From: Ulva prolifera
Taxonomy: Eukaryota; Chlorophyta; Ulvophyceae; Ulvales; Ulvaceae
Assembly (NCBI GenBank): GCA_023078555.1
Contig: CM041198.1
Span: 5,701,924-5,765,923, forward strand
Direction: 5' to 3'
DNA length: 64,000 nucleotides
Shown: one piece after another, positions 37,345 through 50,936 of the stretch
How the letters are laid out: every line of letters begins with the position of its first letter
Position numbering within the stretch: position 1 is the stretch's first letter
Program-made: the position numbers and the translations under genes
Notes under the pieces: generated by a model
The model's database searches: none
Told to the model about the DNA's origin: nothing
The model's input: the letters and a program-made list of their open reading frames with translations, nothing else

Positions 37345-40300
37345 ATGATATCGATGAGCTTGCGTGGCACCGGCGCGGCGGCCGTGCTGTGCCTGCTGGC
37401 CACCGCGCCGCGCGCAGCACACGCGCAGACCTGCGAGGACGGCACCATCCTCGTCGGCGGCGCCTGCCGCCCCTGCGGCGCCACGGGGCAGTTCCCGTGC
37501 CCCGCCGACCAGAGCGCCCCCGGCTGCGCCGACGGCTTCACCGTCAACGCGGAGGGCCGCTGCCGGCCGTGCGGAGACTTCCAGGAGCTCGTGTGTGTTG
37601 GTGCGAACCCTGAGGGGCACCCTGGGGTGATCAGCGTCGGTACAGCGCTGTCCTGGGGTATCAGCGGTATTGGAATTCCCGTAACCACACTGGGGCTTCA
37701 GCCAATGGGACACGGCACGCGCCTACACAGGCGCCCCACATCCACTCAATGACCAGCATCATATGATGTCACCTACTTGATGGGGCGGGGCCGCGTTGCC
37801 GGTGCCCCCCGAGCTGGCCGGCCATGACGCACAGCACGCCCAGCACCCGCAGCACGCCCAGCACGCAGCGCAGGCGCAGCCCCACCTCACGCCGGCCGTG
37901 CTGTGCAGGTCCGGACGGGGAGGCCTTCTGCACGGGCGACCGCGTGATCCCAGGGCCGGAGCGCTGCGAGCGCTGCGGCTCCTTCGGCACCTTGCCCTGT
38001 GACGGTGCGCCACCGAGTTGAAGTCCAATGCCATCCTGCTGATGTCCTGGTGCTTAGGATGTTGGGAACAGGCCTGGGGTGGTCATCCGCGCTCTACTCT
38101 GCACATCTTTTTCTTTTTTGGGAGGTCTCGGGTCATGCATGTGCGACATGCATGTAGCTGCGGGCCAGAAAACAGCCACAGGGGTGGCCGTGAAGCTTTG
38201 CCCTGGTGACGAATTGTCGCAAGATCGAGGGTGCAGCACTAGCAGCCCCGCTCCTGGGCTGTTGCAACCTCAGCCGGTTTTTTACCGTGCAAATCGTGTG
38301 GCAGCCAAACAAATGATTCTGCACAAGTTACAATCACATCCATCTACCTCCAGATAGCAGTGCCGTGCAGACGCGTTGGAGCCGTGCGACGAGCCAGAGC
38401 TCTTCCCGGCGCCCGACGACGGCAACATCTGCCGCCCGTGCGGCGCCCGCTTCCGCGCCTGCTGCCCCCCGGCCGCCAGCAGCACTCCCTGCCGCTTCGA
38501 CTTCCAGGAGTGCGTGGACGGGCTCTGCCTGCGCTGCGACGTCCCCGACCCGGACCCGGGCTGCCCCAGTGAGCCCCCCTCCCTCCTACCCCCCCCTGTG
38601 CAGACTTGCAGTACCCCTGCTATCTTCCTTCCTCATGCATTCGTTCTTTTGTGATGAATGTGCACGACTTGTGGATCCATGAGCATGGCAGCGGCGTCCT
38701 CTCTGTATGCGCTATTCGATGATGTCATGTGTTCCGAGCCAGCCAAGGCGGATCAGCACTGGCGTGCAGCGACGGGTCTGTCGTGCAGACTTTACCGGCG
38801 TGCCTGCCCCCCCAACGGACCCCCTGCCGGTGCTGGACCCCTCCGAGTGCCCCGACGGCAAGACCCCCAACAGCCGCGGCGGCTGCAGCGACTGTGGAGA
38901 TTTCGCACAGCTCGTGTGTGTTGGTGTGACTCGCCTCATGCTGCTGAACCGCCTTGGCCACAGTGGCAGTGAAGTGCCTCCATGGAGGCGACGCTCTGCC
39001 CCTGAACAGTGGCCACACATGGTTTGCGGCCACCCGCCGCTGGCACATGTATGCATGCGCCCGTCTAGGAATCCGTAAGCTATCGCGCACCTCAGGCCTA
39101 TCATACGAGAAACCGTGCGGGCCTGTCTCTGGGCAGTGGTGTAGGAAAGCGAGGTGTCTTGCGCTGATCACGTCTGCGGTTCAGGTGATGATGGATCTCG
39201 ATTCTGCACTGGCGACCGGGTCATCGTCGGCCCTGAGCGCTGCGACCGCTGCGGCTCCTTCGGCACAGCCCCCTGCGACGGTGCGAACAACCCCCCCCCT
39301 CTGCCCTCCTGTGTGGTCTTTCCACCTCTGGCCACCGAGCTCAAGTACCCCGTTTGGGCCCTCAATTGCAGGCTGATCGGCCAGGTACCTGTTCCGCGTC
39401 TGTGCAACGTGGGCGGCATCCGGGGGCTGCGGCGCGCTGTGCTGTGCTATGACATGCTGCGGTCAAGGGCGGTCACGGGGCCACCGTGTGTAGCATGAGT
39501 AATGAACCCTACAGCTACTAGTGTCTGGGCATATATCCATGCATGTGCGCGACTGCCAGTGGCCACAGCACCGCTTTGCACTTGGACGTTGGTACTTGCA
39601 TGCAGCCGTGCAGCAACCCGTCACCAGCCGCCGTGCAAGCCCATCATCGTTGGGGTTGTGCCTATGGCAGCCGGGAGGGGTAATATGCTCTGGCAGTAAG
39701 GAGCGTGAAACGAAAGTGGGCATGCATGCAGAGGGGGATCCGTGCGACGGGCCCAACCTGTTCCCGGCACCCGATGACGGCAACATCTGCCGCCCGTGCG
39801 GCGCCCGCTTCCGCGCCTGCTGCCCGCCGGGCATTGGCCTGTCGACCTGCCGCTTCGACTTCCAGGAGTGCGTGGACGGGTTCTGCCTGCGCTGCGATGT
39901 CGCCGACCCGGACCCGGGCTGCCCTGGTGAGCCCCCTTCCTCTCTCGTGCAATCGCTGCTTTGCTTTGAGGCAGCCACGGGCACGAGCACACACATGGCT
40001 CCAACGCTTGACGTCACGGTACTGTGAAAAAAAATACCACATAACCCATAACCCACCTAACCCTATAACCAGCCACACACATGCGTCTTCTCATCAGCCC
40101 GGTTTGTATGCTGACGAGCTCAGCTTGGCATTGCATATTGTGGACAGGCACGGAGGCACGCCAGCCTGCAACGATGGTTCCGCGTTCCGCCTGTGAATGC
40201 ACTTGCTGGTCACTGTTCCTGGCCGTCAAGCACTTGCGCCAGCCGGTGGTGCTCGCCCCCACCCCGCACACACACACTGGCCACTGCCCGCAGCACCAAT

Positions 40301-41421
40301 GGTGCATAGCACAGGCCATGGTCAACGGGGCCTGGCCAGTGGTCGTGGGATTTCGTGATGCATGCATGCAGCTGTCTCAGTCGCAAGAACAGCCCATGCA
40401 TGTGAATGCGAGTGGAGCCTCTGCCTGCCTCTTAACACACGCAACCCACGGTAGATCCATCATCTCACGTGTGTGAGCACTGGCAAACTTGCCATGCAAA
40501 ATGGCAGCTTCAGGCTGCAACTGATTGAATTTGAGTGTGCCGAATCTGAGTGTGAGTTGATGCATCGTGGGGGTGGAGCTGGGGTCCGCACCCTACCTCT
40601 GTCCTCGGGTAGGCAGAGTGGTCATGTCGGGGATGCATTCTCGCACATGTCCCTCTTGGCCAACTTTTCTTTGATGTGGCCATTGCTCCACCAGAAGCGC
40701 TCACCAGCAGATGAGAATATTGCATGTGAGGTGAGTGGACATGCATGAGTCATGAACACTACTCCACCTCCAACTTTGCTCTTCCATGTGCCTAGCTCTG
40801 GGCATGCTATTGCATACCCCTTGGACTGACACAGTTGACTGCTTGGGAAGACACTCTACCCCATTGCACATTGTGCATGACAAAGGTAATTCAGCACAGC
40901 TGGATGTTCATGTCTGTCTGCCGTCGTATGAGTGGCTCTATGTTGACCACAGCCCTACCAATCCTGAAGGCCCAGTCCTGTTGACTTTCAGCATACATAT
41001 TTGGTCGCAATCACCCGAAGCCTGCATTGACTCCGACCGCCCGTCAGCAAGCGCATGCATGTCACGCCCAGGCCACACCACACCCACCACCTCAACTCCC
41101 ACGGCTCTGTCCGGTTTCACACAAGCTCGGCCCTGGAAGCTGTGTACACAGCGCCCCCACCGCAACAGATGGCATGCCGCCGCTCATCTGCTTCACACAC
41201 CTACACCACTCCGGCCTCTGATACGCCAGTGTCGCGGTGCAGGGGAGCCTACAGAGGAAGAGGCCGTGGGGCCCTCAGAAACTCCTGCTCTGGAGCCCGA
41301 GCCGGACATGGTGCCCGACTTGATGGCGGCAATGGGCCCTGGCCCCGCAGATGGGCCTGAGGACGCCGCAGATGAGATTATGGTGGCTCCCGCTGATGAC
41401 CCGGCCATGGCGCCAGTGTAG
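37345..41421 (+). CDS. secreted CxxCG-repeat protein 2 (with internal module duplication)
   Basis: Exons: 37345-37600, 37909-38004, 38371-38568, 38789-38923, 39185-39280, 39732-39926, 41243-41421; 1155 nt, 384 aa, every internal junction phase 1. A signal peptide (MISMSLRGTGAAAVLCLLA...AHA) is joined directly to the two-unit module that is a separate exon in paralogues 1 and 3, so the first Cys module is missing. Then the block [one-unit 96-nt exon, long 195-198-nt exon] occurs twice, separated by a unique 135-nt unit (CSDCGDFAQLVC). The duplicated exons are almost identical (FCTGDRVIxGPERCxRCGSFG; NICRPCGARFRACCPP). The last exon, 179 nt, encodes an acidic Pro/Met-rich tail ending DDPAMAPV. 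Likely extracellular, disulfide-rich; role unknown. The ATG at 37354 is an alternative start. Confidence 0.8.
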
Positions 41422-41748
41422 ACTCTGCTCTACCGGCATCCTGTATCAGCACTGCTGAGAGACCAGGGCCGTAGCTGGTAGATCGTGCTGTAGCCATTCA
41501 CTAGCGTACCGCCGGCCGGTACCGCACAGGGCGACGGGCCGATGCATGTTCTCATTCTTCTGCATGAGCGTGTGCGTTGACATATTGTTGTAGTTGTACA
41601 GTATAGATCGGGCGTGGGAGGGGGAGGGGGGGGCTCGTTTGGCGTGACACGATCATGTCATCCTGGTGTTGTGATCCTGGTGCGATCGGGGCGAGTGTGT
41701 TGATGGCCGTTGGGGCCTGCGCAGAGCCTGCATCATGACCTGGGCGTG

Positions 41749-41802
41749 CTGTGACGGCCAGCCAGGTGGCTGCAGCTGCAGCCACCTGGCTGGCCGTCAC
41801 AG
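41749..41802. repeat. 54-bp perfect palindrome, no loop
   Basis: Both arms (CTGTGACGGCCAGCCAGGTG... and its exact complement) meet at TGCAG|CTGCA with no spacer; symmetry stops at 41748/41803. It lies 330 bp downstream of CxxCG paralogue 2. It could form a 27-bp cruciform stem. Confidence 0.95.
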
Positions 41803-42176
41803 AGTCTAGAGATCTCAACAGAGCTGAAGATCCTGCCTCAAGGATGCAGGCGCTGTGCCGGGGCCACGGATTCAGGCCTGCACGATGTCAGTGCCGCTGC
41901 CTGGACTGGGACTGCAGCCACGTGGTTGCGGCAGGCGGGCGTGGCATGGCTCTCAAGAGCCGGTGGCACCTGCTGCGATGCATGGCAGCGCAGCTCTTGC
42001 ATTCACCGGCTGGGGGAGACTGACAGTGTGTTTGTCGTGATGTCAGGGAGGCTGTTGGCAGGTTGAGGCGGGCTGTGACACTGGTGCCACGTTGCTCACG
42101 CGTTTGGGCACATTGATTGCCGAGACGGCCATCTCTTCACACGAGGAGTTTGGCGTGGGAGGGTCAGAGGTGGATT

Positions 42177-42197
42177 GGGGGGGGGGGGGGGGGGGTT
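42177..42197 (+). repeat. G21 homopolymer
   Basis: Run of 21 G in intergenic sequence downstream of CxxCG paralogue 2. Confidence 0.9.
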
Positions 42198-42625
42198 GAA
42201 TTGAGGATTTAGCTGGGACTTGGCTGAATGTGCATGACTGCCCCCGTGGGCTCTGGGTGTGGCCTGCCAGTGCCGGGCATCAGTTGTTCAGCAGCAGCCC
42301 GTCCGTGAACGGCCACATTTCATCGAGCATTTCTGCCTCTTTTTTTTGTTGTAAAGCTGTATGTTCACGGAGCACACCAGCAATGCAAGCGACCTGGCCG
42401 CATTGATCCATTGCAATTGTTTTGTGCATCTGATCCTGCGGTGCTACCTGCGTCCTCACTTCGTCCGTGTGACCACATACAGGTTTCAGGAGGTCATGGG
42501 CTCGATTCTGCGTGCGCTTTGGGAAATGGAAACGGCTGTAAGTGACCACCTCGCTTAGCACAGGAGGAGGCCCTGTGAGTTGCGTACGGTCGTCTGAGGG
42601 GGATTTCCAGGTGGTTTACTGCTTC

Positions 42626-42706
42626 GGCATATGTGGTCCCGTTAACTCGGAGTTGTAAATGCCCAATAGGATACGGCTCAGTAAATTTAGATGTACTTTA
42701 CACACG
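42626..42706 (+). repeat. family C repeat, intergenic copy
   Basis: Contains TATGTGGTC, GTTAACTCGGAGTTGTAAAT, GGATACGGCTCAGTAAAT and ACTTTAC in the same order as the copy in MATH intron 2. Confidence 0.55.
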
Positions 42707-43814
42707 CGCAAGAAGCGAAAAAAGGGGAAACGAAGGAGTCAATGTGCCCTAACTGGGCCGGCCGGCCGAATACGGTCCCAGTCCAATCAATCGGCCTCCA
42801 CCCCACCCGGAACACACCTGGCATGCAGCAGCCCCCTCCGACGCCTCCCTGGCAGCCGGCCCGGCCGCCAAAGACCGCATATCACCCCGTCAGTGTGTGC
42901 GCCAGCGTAACGACCTCAGCCTAGGGCATGCAGCCGGCTGGCCACCTATGTGACCCGCAGATTCGAACGCATTTGCAAGAGCCAGATGATGATGAGGCCG
43001 TTGGGGGATAGGGCCCAGCAGTCTGATCGGAGTCCACGGAGGGGGGCATGCCCCCTGTACATCAGATGGCTCAGGCTGTGCACGCGTACGTGTGCCACGA
43101 GAGACGATGCCGAGACTGTGCATACGTGTGGGTTGTTGCATGCATGGGCGAGTTGGCGTTCGTGTTGCAAGGACAAAGGCTGGGAGGCAGGCGGCACTGT
43201 GGGCGCTTGTTGTCTGCTCAGCGGGATCGTGTTGTGTGGCGCTCAAGCACAATCGGAGAGGCTGGCTACCAGTGCTCTACGGCACCTTTTTTTGCGGGAG
43301 GGATTCCCGTTGGCTTTTCCCCAATTTCAGAGGGCCGGCACCGCTGGCTCGCCAAAATTCTGGAGGGATATCCCGCCGCGACTGTTTTTTTTTGGGAGGG
43401 ATGCCACAAAAAAAATCGGCCTCGCTCCGCTCGCAATAACAAGTGTTTGCATGCCTCACTCATGGAGCGTTGTGACCTACATGCAATATTAATGCAGAGG
43501 ACATTTATTCTGTACTCTTGTGCCTGTACGGCTTTGCCATGACTCCCCAAGTCCTGATGCCTTTCGACAGCATTGGCGTCTTTCCAGTACTAGTGACACA
43601 AACACAGTGGCGTTTGCGATCACAGAAGCTGTCGCAAGCCCTGCAACGCCTCGCAGTGCCATCTTTGTGTCTACAACATGCTGCGCAAAAGCCAACTTCA
43701 TCTGGCGGTCCGGGATCAGCTTTGCAGTAAACAGGCGAGGTCCGCTCGAAGGTTTTGTCGCGATCGGCGGGGGCAGCCTCGCCAGAGGCCGCAGCTACGT
43801 CAACGTCATCAGCA

Positions 43815-43865
43815 CTAGCAATACCACAGCTGTGGTATTGTTAGGGTAGCCTAGCAATACCACAG
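43815..43865. repeat. inverted plus direct 15-bp repeats
   Basis: CTAGCAATACCACAG at 43815-43829 is followed at once by its complement with one mismatch (43830-43844), then by a third, direct copy at 43851-43865. Confidence 0.85.
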
Positions 43866-43872
43866 CCTGTCT

Positions 43873-43938
43873 CATTTCGCGCAAGTGTTACAAAAGAGTG
43901 AACGGGAGAAAACAAACACTGTCACATTTCGCGCAAGT
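43873..43938 (-). mobile_element. family A micro-retroposon copy A2
   Basis: About 38 bp of element between perfect 14-bp duplications CATTTCGCGCAAGT (43873-43886 and 43925-43938). The fixed end (TTACAAAAGAGTGAACGG as read on plus) lies at the left. Confidence 0.85.
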
Positions 43939-44744
43939 ATGTTCGTGCCGGAAATGCGAGCAACATCGTCACGAGCGCACTTTCTGTGGGCTGACCCCTT
44001 GAGACCAAACGGCCTAATTAAAAGCATTGTTAAAAGCAGAACAGACACACAGCGTCTATTGGCACTATGGGCTGCGCTTCGCAACATGATGTAGTGTTTC
44101 ACAGTCAGCCGGTTGCGGAGCAATCGTCTTAAGACATCAATCGGAGTCTCGAACAAATGTACACCTGGTGAAAATGTGCACCTTCTAATCAAGCTCGCTC
44201 GCTGCGCTAGCTGTGTCAAGAGCTACGTCAACGCTTCCCGCTCGCTTCGCGCGCACGCTGCAAATTCCAGCGGGGAAGACCGCTCAAAAGCCAACGGGCT
44301 GCGCCCACTAGCATTTGCTCTGACAACCCATTTTCAGCGGCGTAAACCGTCAACTTTTCAAAATCATGGCGGCACTTTCAGGGAAAAACGTCTATTTCAG
44401 CGGGAAAAGCGGCGGGTTGTAGAGCACTGCTGGCCACACCGCCAGGGAAATTTATGTTGACGCAATGCACAGCGATGCCTGAGGGGGGGATTGTGGCTCG
44501 AAGGACGATTCACGTTGGTTGGCGGCGGCGTCACGGTGGGCGAGTTGTGTTTCGTTGCTGTGCAATTCCTGCGAAACTACCTGCCTTGTTCTTGTAGCAC
44601 ACTTACTCCCACACTCCCATGGTGTGCACACCAGCGCGCATGACTGTACGTCCCCCTGCAGCGGTTGCGTGTCAGCGACGTCGCACGCGCGCCTGCCACC
44701 CGGATCACTGCATGAGTGTCCCGGCATGCACCTTGTTGGCCAGA

Positions 44745-44808
44745 AATGGCACAGTGCTTACAAAAGAGTGAACGGGAGAAAACAAACACTGAAACCGAAT
44801 GGCACAGT
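44745..44808 (-). mobile_element. family A micro-retroposon copy A3
   Basis: About 42 bp of element between perfect 11-bp duplications AATGGCACAGT (44745-44755 and 44798-44808). It extends to the CACTGAAACCG part of the family. Confidence 0.85.
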
Positions 44809-44948
44809 TAATCTGCCGCAGGTGCCGTTGCCGGCCGGTCCGGCATGCCGAAGCACACGAGCCGAAGTCGCATTTCTGCCTCCATCACCCAACTATATAT
44901 GCGACTGCGCCAGAAATATTCTAGCGCTGAAGCGCAATCCCAGTGTGT

Positions 44949-44992
44949 CGGGTGCAGAGGTTCGGCTGGACGGGTGCAGAGGTTCGGCTGGG
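44949..44992 (+). repeat. 22-bp tandem duplication
   Basis: Two adjacent copies of CGGGTGCAGAGGTTCGGCTG plus two bases. Confidence 0.85.
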
Positions 44993-47900
44993 CACGCACA
45001 GTACGCGACAGATATGCACAGCTTGAAACATCTGCCATCGATGGCAGCGATATCGCCAGCAAACTTGTGTATCGAGATACGTTGCCGCACATCAGCAATC
45101 TTGACAAAGTATTCGAGGTACTCACGCTGTTGTATCGACGTGGTTTCGAGCATCAGCGCGCTCAGGTGTCGTCGTGTCTTGCAGCTGATCATGAACGCAC
45201 GTCGGACCAAAGCAGGGATACATCGAGGCGAGCGCTTCGAGCAGAGCATGCATCATGGCAAAGACAGAGCTTGAAATGATCGATTCTTCGGAGGATGATG
45301 CGATGACACGGGTGCGCGGTTCACCGGATTGACTGACGCCCTCCCGAAGCTGTGAACAGCGCAGCACTGTCGAATGGATCAGATACGCGCTGCCGAAACA
45401 ACAATGTGCACTTGCCTGACAAGTTGGTGACAACACCGTCTCGGGCCCTTTGGTTCCACACGACGTTGACCAACATCGTGACTCGCTCCACGATATCCTC
45501 CGCAGCGAGTGTCGAAGCATCATCACTTGCGTGAGGCCGGGATACGTATTTCCGAGATCGCATGCATGCGTTCACGGGGCGCGCCCTGGTGGGGCATGTT
45601 GCGTGCGTCGCCCCTGTTACGCCTGCGTCACCCATAAATCAGTGCTCGAGCTGGGCATATCCCCCATCTCTCAAACCTTCTCTGCAACAATTGTGTAGTC
45701 AAGGTAGACGACCTCGGAGCTGCTCGGACATTGATTCAGGTGAGCCCATCTGTGACATTTGTACTACATGCCTGACCCATGAGTCCTAGGCTTAATTGAT
45801 GTGAGAGGAAGCCGTGCAGCAGCACGCCTTCCAACGCAACAGCGCGCTGCTTACGAAGGAGAGCGGTGTCGTGTGAATATACGCCTCCCCGACACTGGAA
45901 TTCCAGTTAACAAGTCTCTCGAGCCCGCTTTGCTAAGTGGCACCGTTGACGACGGCCTCGACGCCGTGGTATGATCAATTCGGCCTTGATCTGGCGTCTT
46001 CGGGCGCGCACATGCCACAGCTTTGTGCCACAGCTTTGTACAGCTCGCCGCCATTATCTACTCGCACTAGCACACAGATCCAGCTGTAGGCAGCTTGTTT
46101 AATCCATTGCAGACCTGTGCCATAGCTCGGAGCGGGCTCCAGCGCAGAAGACACACGCAGAACCAGCTGCAGGCGCAAACGACGTCGGAACGTCTCTCGA
46201 AAACGCACGAGAACTCGACCAGCCGCATCCCCATACCAACTCTAAGCGCTGCTGACTGTGCATCTGTTGTTTGACTCACATGGTTTGCTGCATGTGGACG
46301 CAGGCAGGGCACGCAGGCCCGACTGCATGAACACCGCTGCATGCTTGAGACCCATTAGACAGCACAATTACTGGTGGGCTTCTCCAAGACGAAGTACTAT
46401 CCTGGTCGTAGTGGTGACAGCTGCGCAGCGGTGTCTCTCTGGCTGCGCGTGCACGGTGGTGAAGCTGTACATGTTGAGCTTGGGTATGGTGAAACCAGCT
46501 GTCTTTACATGTGATGGTCCAAGGTGCTGCAGCTGGTGCATTGACAATGTCTAAAGCATGTGTAGAAGAGTGAATGGATATACATATCACAAGACTGTCT
46601 CTCCAGCCTGATTCTGTACTCACAGCCGGCAAAGCGAAGAGCTCCAGCCAGCAATTGCAATGCACATGTGCACACGCATGTAACCCCCCCCCCAGTCCAG
46701 CAGGACAGGCAGCAGTCAACTCTGTCACCTGAGTCAGGCGCCTTCGTGAGTCATCCGAATAACCATCAACGCCTGATGCGGCATGTTTCTCATCCCCATT
46801 GCAGCTGGAAATGGCCCGCTAGCTGGAGTTCCTGCTGTGCACGTGCCTGCGATTCTACCCATGCAGCAGCGTCAGGCTAGGAATTTGCATCATCATTTTC
46901 ACGCATGCATTGTGGTACGCACCACCAACACGGCGCAGCACGGCTCGCGTGACGGCGTCCCGTCATGTGCGGACATGCTCCACGACAGTCCTTTGAGAGC
47001 GTGTTGCGCTATGCTGGACCGACCTGTTCTCCGCGGGAATTCGATGTGAAGCCGGAGCAGGCTTATCCTGCGTGTAGCCGCGTGGTTGCACATGGCGCAT
47101 GACCGCATGCAAATGCGTGGCGTTAGGCCGCACGGATCTCGTGCCGGTACGAACATGCATATGCATGGAGCTTATGCAAATGCAGCCTGCCGGGGAGGCT
47201 CAGTTTTCGCATCCTGAGGCCTCGCCCAGCGGGCCGACACCCGAGCCCTACATGAACGAGTTCGCAATATCAATGCGTGCGATGATATCGTGTAGCCCAG
47301 GAGTGAGCGCTTGCGTCCCGGAGCAGCGTCACAGCACCGCCGTCACCTTCATCGCGCCGGCCTGTCGCAACGACGTGATTCCGCGTGTGATCAGTCCTCA
47401 GCTGTTGCTCAGCCGTGAGCGCCACGACGCGTGGCTCCGCTGGCACACCATGTCGCCACTCATGTATGCTCTCTGTCGGTGGTTGAGAGCGCAGCATGCT
47501 TGCACATGGACGCCGCGGGGCAGGGTGGACATTGTGATATGATATGATCACAGGGGGTAACCGGTATCATATTCACCCATGCTGGGGGAGGATATCGTGC
47601 GTTTTGGCGCAGGCTTGTACCACATCGTATGTGCATGCATGTTATTCAGGGTAGCCCTTGCTGTCTGATGTGTACCGAGGTAGAAAGTTCACTGGTTGAT
47701 GCTGTATGACATGAACATCACGGACCGGCATAACATGTTTCGGCCTTGCCAAAGGGCCTCATCAGACGCCTACGGTGAGTCCCCCGAACCAGCTCGCAAG
47801 TTCCCTAATATTCAATCCTCTAGAGCGAGACGTCCAGAGCCCAGAAAACCTGATGTGCACATATTACCATCACGAGTGCACACATTGATGATGGCTGTGC

Positions 47901-48323
47901 CTATGCACCCTGTGCATGTTGAGAAGTGGCCACAGGCTCCCCGCCCCACTCGTGTTGCTCAGGCTGCAGACGTCCGTGCCAACTGTGGCGTCGGTGCACG
48001 TGGTGGGGGCTCACGCCGGTTCACTGAATTCGGTGGCTCAAGTTACGGATACGCAATGCCAAATGTGTCCGAATTATCGTGGCCTATGAATGCCACGTGT
48101 CCCGTACACCTGTTGCAGAAATTCAGGCACCCGCTCTGGCCACGTCAATCAGTGGCGTCTGCACACCCACCGCCATATGCATGACCAGCAAGGCCACTCG
48201 CAAGCGCCGATCTTGTCGCTCGCAAGCGCCAATCTGCAACCAATCTCGACCCGGCGTCTGGCTGTGTGGATCATGATGATGCGTGCAGGCCTTGCAGCCG
48301 TCTGCACACCCCCCGATCCCGCG

Positions 48324-50936
<2,613 letters not shown>

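Larger units (their letters stand above)
41422..48323. other. repeat-rich spacer between CxxCG paralogues 2 and 3
   Basis: This 6.9 kb spacer holds the 54-bp palindrome, a G21 run, family C, family A copies A2 and A3, a family B fragment (about 44555-44603) and GC-rich degenerate repeats at 43.27-43.44 and 44.22-44.42 kb. Coding-like but unassigned: minus strand 45.12-45.54 kb (HALLEALASMYPCFGPTC then a strong GTGAGTACC donor; EDIVERVTMLVNVVWNQRA further upstream) and plus strand 47099-47542 (147-codon frame from an ATG). Neither could be named. Confidence 0.3.

Noticed and set aside
47099..47542. 147-codon plus-strand ORF as a gene
   Set aside because: Starts with ATG but has no recognisable domain, splice context or paralogue; left unassigned.
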